64,000 nt of DNA. It comes from Vibrio splendidus. Its GTDB lineage: Bacteria > Pseudomonadota > Gammaproteobacteria > Enterobacterales > Vibrionaceae. Position 1 is the stretch's first letter. Every line of letters begins with the position of its first letter. The position numbers were made by a program, and so were the translations under genes. The stretch is taken from the NCBI RefSeq assembly GCF_024347615.1, contig NZ_AP025508.1, positions 2,604,001 through 2,668,000 on the forward strand, read 5' to 3'. Below the pieces are notes generated by a model, which was given only the letters and a program-made list of their open reading frames with translations, did not search any database and was not told the origin of the DNA. This document shows, piece by piece, positions 60,499 through 64,000 of this stretch.

Positions 60499-61716
60499 TT
60501 AACCTTCAACAACTTTCATTAACAGTTGGCCATCATATAAGGCTTGTTTAACAAGCGCAGCACCAGGCATGGTTGCTTGTTTATAGAATCGAGATTCCAC
60601 CAGCTCTAAATCTTGATGGTAAACCGATAAACTCTGCTCTTCGATACACTTTTGAATCGCAGGGTACAACACGCTTTTAGCCTGATTGATAACACCACCC
60701 ACCAAGATTTTCTCAGGGTTGAAAAGGTTAATCACAATCGCTATCGCGGCACCTAAGTAACGACCTAGCTGTTCAATAACTTCAACAGCCAATGGATCGC
60801 CATCAGCAGCGGCAGCACAGATCTGTTCAATAGTGACATCTTCAAACACAGTTAAGGACGATGATTCACCATTAGCCAGTCGCTCTTTTACTTGATCACG
60901 GATCGCCTGAGAACTCGCGACTGTTTCTAAGCAGCCTCGGTTACCACAATGACAAAGTTTGCCCTGCTTATCGATCTGGATATGCCCAAGTTCACCGATA
61001 TTACCGTGGCGACCTTGCAACACTCGGCCGTCAAGGATGATCCCAGCACCTACACCATGGTGAATCGAGATAAGAACTGAATTATCGTTGTCTTGTGAGT
61101 GACCAAACAGCTTCTCTGCTAATGCCCAAGCTCGCGTATCATTGGCAATAAAGACAGGCAGACCCGTTTCTTTGTAAATCTCAGGACCCAACGCTAAATT
61201 TTTAACGTTGTAGTGCGGCATCTGCAACACGATACCTTGCTCAGAATTCACAAGACCCGGTAGCGTAACCGCAATGCTTGTTACCCTATCGAGTTGCTCA
61301 GCATAGGTTTGGAAAAATTCATCAATTTCATGTAGAAGACGCGCAAGCACATCATCTTGGTCACGTTCATGAATATCAATCTTGGTATCGATAAGCACGT
61401 CGCCGCCCAATTCATGAAGCGCGATCGTCAAGTATCCGCGACCAAGACGCATCGACAGAAACTGCCAACCTTCGTTATTGGTTTGCAGACCGACAGCAGG
61501 ACGCCCACGAGTCGTGGCTTCTTGAACCGTCGTTTCGTGAATAAGGTGAGCTTCAATGAGTTCACGGGTAATTTTAGTAATACTCGCCGGAGCCAACTCA
61601 CTTTGCTTGGACAGATCGATACGAGAAATAGGACCTTTAAGGTCAATTAGTTTATATACACGACCAGCATTGACCTGTTTGATATGATCAATATGGCCCG
61701 GTTGAGCCATGTACAT
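60499..61716 (-). CDS. mlc: ROK family transcriptional repressor Mlc
   Basis: 405-residue ROK regulator. The winged helix at about 10-75 includes SRIDLSKQSELAPASITKI. The ROK domain has the sugar/ATP-type motif GVGAGII and the zinc site CHCGNRGCLE. The start QPGHIDHIKQVNAGRVYKLID and PASITKITRELIEAHL match Mlc more closely than NagC. In E. coli Mlc represses ptsG, ptsHI and manXYZ and is released by dephosphorylated PtsG. GGAGCG precedes the first ATG, so I kept MYMAQPG. Divergent from pykA. Confidence 0.9.
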   Translation of the reverse strand: MYMAQPGHIDHIKQVNAGRVYKLIDLKGPISRIDLSKQSELAPASITKITRELIEAHLIHETTVQEATTRGRPAVGLQTNNEGWQFLSMRLGRGYLTIALHELGGDVLIDTKIDIHERDQDDVLARLLHEIDEFFQTYAEQLDRVTSIAVTLPGLVNSEQGIVLQMPHYNVKNLALGPEIYKETGLPVFIANDTRAWALAEKLFGHSQDNDNSVLISIHHGVGAGIILDGRVLQGRHGNIGELGHIQIDKQGKLCHCGNRGCLETVASSQAIRDQVKERLANGESSSLTVFEDVTIEQICAAAADGDPLAVEVIEQLGRYLGAAIAIVINLFNPEKILVGGVINQAKSVLYPAIQKCIEEQSLSVYHQDLELVESRFYKQATMPGAALVKQALYDGQLLMKVVEG

Positions 61717-61745
61717 TTTACGCTCCAGAAATCATCAACGAGTTA

Positions 61746-61770
61746 ATTTTTTTACTTTGCGAAGTAATTG
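61746..61770. promoter_or_regulatory. Possible Mlc/ROK operator
   Basis: TTACTT-TGCG-AAGTAA (61752-61767) is a perfect dyad with T-rich and A-rich flanks, about 35 bases before the mlc ATG. Its shape resembles NagC/Mlc boxes, suggesting autoregulation. The remainder of 61717-62035 is the mlc-pykA promoter region with no gene. Confidence 0.4.
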
Positions 61771-62035
61771 TGAAGTCACTTGGTATATCGCCGTGACCAG
61801 TATCACGTATATACATGAATCTTTGTGTATCGAGTCAAATAGTTCGAGGAAAATTAACACCAAAATCGATAAATTGAGACTTAATTTTCAGAATAAAACA
61901 TCGTTATTGAGCCCTGAATTCAATAATTAGAGACAAATAATGAAATATCTCCCTAGCTCCCAATAAATAATCAATTAATGCATATACTTAATTCAGTCTT
62001 TTAAAAGATTACTTGGCCTCACTCTAGGAGTATTC

Positions 62036-63484
62036 ATGACAGCCGAATTAAGAAAAACGAAAATCGTCACAACGCTAGGCCCTTCTACTGATAAAGGTAA
62101 CGTGCTTGAAGAGATCATCAAAGCCGGTGCCAATGTCGTCCGTATGAACTTCTCTCACGGCACCAGCGACGACCATATACAACGCGCAGAAAACGTCAGA
62201 GCAATTGCAAAAAGACTTGGCACTCAAATCGCTATTCTCGGTGACTTACAAGGCCCCAAGATTCGAGTATCGACATTCAAAGATGGTAAAATCCAACTTG
62301 CTGTGGGTGACAAATTCACTCTCGACAGTAGCCTAGGTTTAGGTGCAGGCAACCAACAAGCGGTCGGTCTTGATTATAAAGAATTACCTAACGACGTTTC
62401 AGCTAACGACATCCTGTTACTCGACGATGGTCGTGTTCAGCTGAAAGTGACCGAAGTGGAAGGCTGTCGCGTTCATACAGAAGTCATCATTGGCGGCCCA
62501 CTGTCAAATAACAAAGGCATCAATAAAAAAGGCGGTGGCCTTTCCGCAGAAGCGCTAACAGAAAAAGATAAGCGCGACATCGTCACCGCAGCCCAAATCA
62601 AAGTGGATTACCTCGCAGTGTCTTTCCCACGCAACGGCGCAGACATGCACTACGCTCGTCAGCTTGCACGAGAAGCGGGCTTAGAAGCTCACCTTGTAGC
62701 AAAAGTAGAGCGAGCAGAGACGGTAGCCACTGTTGAGAACATGGATGACATCATAATGGCCTCAGATGTGGTCATGGTGGCTCGTGGTGACCTCGGAGTA
62801 GAGATTGGCGACCCTGAATTGGTCGGAGTACAAAAACAGCTTATACGCCGTGCTAGAGCGCTTAACAGAACCGTCATCACCGCAACTCAGATGATGGAAT
62901 CAATGATCTCAGCACCAATGCCAACCCGTGCCGAAGTGATGGACGTTGCCAATGCGGTACTTGATGGAACAGATGCGGTAATGCTTTCAGGTGAAACCGC
63001 TGCCGGTGATTACCCGGTTGAAACCGTAAAATCGATGGCAGAAGTCTGTATTGGCGCAGAGAAAATGGCGGGCATTAATAACCAATCCAATTACCGTATT
63101 GACCGTACTTTTGTCACCGCCGAAGAAACTGTCTCAATGGCAACCATCTACTCTGCAAACCATATGGAAGGCATTAAGGGCGTAGTCACGCTCACCGAGT
63201 CAGGCCGTACTGCATTGATGATGTCTCGTCTAAGTGCTGATATGCCTATCTACGCGCTGTCTCGTAACGAAGGAACACTTAATCGCTGCACCCTATACCG
63301 CGGTGTGACACCTATCTACTTCGAGACAGAAGCCGAGGATAGCTTTGACATTGCCCTATCTACGCTCACTTGCCTAAAAGAGAAAGAGCATCTTAAGTTT
63401 GGCGATCTCGTGATCGTCACTCAAGGCGACATTATGGACGTGGCAGGATCAACCAACTGTATGAGAATCTTGCCTGTCACTTAA
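62036..63484 (+). CDS. pykA: Pyruvate kinase (PykA type)
   Basis: Glycolytic enzyme forming pyruvate and ATP from PEP and ADP. 482 residues. [12 protein letters not shown] at the start, [18 protein letters not shown], the catalytic site [13 protein letters not shown] and ATQMMESMI are all seen. The wording matches E. coli PykA (480 residues, AMP-activated type II) more than PykF, for example [29 protein letters not shown] sequence after residue 155. mlc is divergent upstream; a strong terminator follows. Confidence 0.96.
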   Translation: MTAELRKTKIVTTLGPSTDKGNVLEEIIKAGANVVRMNFSHGTSDDHIQRAENVRAIAKRLGTQIAILGDLQGPKIRVSTFKDGKIQLAVGDKFTLDSSLGLGAGNQQAVGLDYKELPNDVSANDILLLDDGRVQLKVTEVEGCRVHTEVIIGGPLSNNKGINKKGGGLSAEALTEKDKRDIVTAAQIKVDYLAVSFPRNGADMHYARQLAREAGLEAHLVAKVERAETVATVENMDDIIMASDVVMVARGDLGVEIGDPELVGVQKQLIRRARALNRTVITATQMMESMISAPMPTRAEVMDVANAVLDGTDAVMLSGETAAGDYPVETVKSMAEVCIGAEKMAGINNQSNYRIDRTFVTAEETVSMATIYSANHMEGIKGVVTLTESGRTALMMSRLSADMPIYALSRNEGTLNRCTLYRGVTPIYFETEAEDSFDIALSTLTCLKEKEHLKFGDLVIVTQGDIMDVAGSTNCMRILPVT

Positions 63485-63537
63485 TCAGTTAGTGTTTGAT
63501 TAGGTCAGTTCGTTGATCAGCGACCCAGCCAAGATCA

Positions 63538-63574
63538 AAAAAGGGTTATTGAACTAAGTTCAGTAACCCTTTTT
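63538..63574. terminator. pykA terminator
   Basis: Arms AAAAAGGGTTATTGAACT and AGTTCAGTAACCCTTTTT pair along their length with one G-T pair; bidirectional form between convergent genes. Confidence 0.92.
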
Positions 63575-63612
63575 CACTTCAGAACCTTGTTAGCTCATTG
63601 CGTACTAACTTT

Positions 63613-63672
63613 CAAATTCGAGTATTACTTATCAATTTCGAATATTACTTAGCAATTTCGAATATTATTTAT
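63613..63672. repeat. 20-bp tandem repeat, three copies
   Basis: Three near-identical 20-bp units (core AATTTCGAATATTACTTA) at 63613-63632, 63633-63652 and 63653-63672. The last copy overlaps the stop codon of the minus-strand gene. Confidence 0.85.
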
Positions 63673-64000
63673 CAGCAGCGCAAATCGCCAACTGTGGCAT
63701 ATGTGAGCTGCGAGCGTTTTCCGTTGAAGTATAGGTTTCTACAAATCGGTAACCCGCCTCTAAACCTAAGTCGTAATCGTACAACAAATCTTCCTTGTCA
63801 CTCATCAAAGAGCTCGACTTAAGCGGTTTGCTGGGTGCAATTTGAACAACAAACGCATCGTCCGGTGGAGAGTTCAAAAAGTTCTGAGTTAATGAGTAGG
63901 TCTGATAATGAACCATCAACATGTCAGCTAAGCCAGAATCAAACTTATCGCCAATCAAATGACTTAAACGATAAATATCATCAGCACCAAATAGCCATCG
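63665..64000 (-). CDS. Unidentified protein, C-terminal part (cut by window edge)
   Basis: The minus-strand frame is open from the right edge (first full codon at 63998-64000) to TAA at 63665-63667, giving 111 visible residues. It begins RWLFGADDIYRLSHL and ends MPQLAICAADK. No membrane segment is visible. I do not recognise the family with certainty; a DUF2989-like Vibrio protein is possible. The stop codon lies in a 20-bp tandem repeat. The start is outside the window, and an internal TTG near 63958 is unlikely to be the true start. Confidence 0.65.
   Translation of the reverse strand, partial: RWLFGADDIYRLSHLIGDKFDSGLADMLMVHYQTYSLTQNFLNSPPDDAFVVQIAPSKPLKSSSLMSDKEDLLYDYDLGLEAGYRFVETYTSTENARSSHMPQLAICAADK

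Overview
The window looks like a piece of the larger chromosome of a marine Vibrio, probably of the Splendidus group. Most proteins are gammaproteobacterial. Gene order is enterobacteria/Vibrio-like (cspD-clpS-clpA-infA-bpt-aat, yciN-topA, priC-ybaM, prkA-yeaH-spoVR), and several families are typical of Vibrio: OmpV, DUF3360, an EmrD-type MFS pump, monomeric isocitrate dehydrogenase, CheV and many chemoreceptors. G+C is moderate. No rRNA, tRNA, CRISPR array, prophage or intact insertion sequence was seen. The species assignment is inference.

Layout. 0-4.6 kb: the start of glgC (cut by the window edge), topA and yciN. 4.6-12.1 kb: aroA, a glycine-zipper envelope protein, the N-degron block (aat, bpt, clpA, clpS) around infA, and cspD. 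12.4-22.4 kb: monomeric icd, an rluE gene broken by an in-frame amber codon, a porin, dinG, a TSUP transporter, priC, ybaM and the ribosomal oxygenase roxA. 22.4-32.8 kb: a dCache chemoreceptor, an EmrD-like exporter with a possible leader switch, a lipoprotein oligopeptidase B, xthA and a large ImpA-like lipoprotein metalloprotease. 32.9-36.1 kb: a basic amino acid (HisJQMP-type) ABC importer. 36.9-43.1 kb: a DUF3360 membrane protein, pflB, an LpxR-like outer membrane protein and pflA.

43.2-46.0 kb is the least ordinary stretch. It has a MITE-like palindrome, yfbU, an orphan terminator, an OmpA-like beta-barrel, a decayed type IV pilin fragment, a duplicated 44-bp terminator block and ompV. 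46.4-51.3 kb: the prkA-yeaH-spoVR stress operon. 51.5-53.5 kb: sohB and yciK. 53.6-59.0 kb: the SOS mutagenesis cassette imuA-imuB-dnaE2 behind a consensus LexA box. 59.4-64 kb: cheV, mlc, pykA and the end of an unidentified gene.

Functional themes. Aat and Bpt add leucine to N-degron substrates, which ClpS delivers to ClpA. PykA makes pyruvate, which the PflB/PflA pair cleaves without oxygen, and Mlc controls sugar uptake. ImuA/ImuB/DnaE2 replicate across lesions after DNA damage. Several intergenic regions carry short tandem repeats, three of them with a 7-bp period. Most transcription units end in clear hairpin-plus-T terminators.
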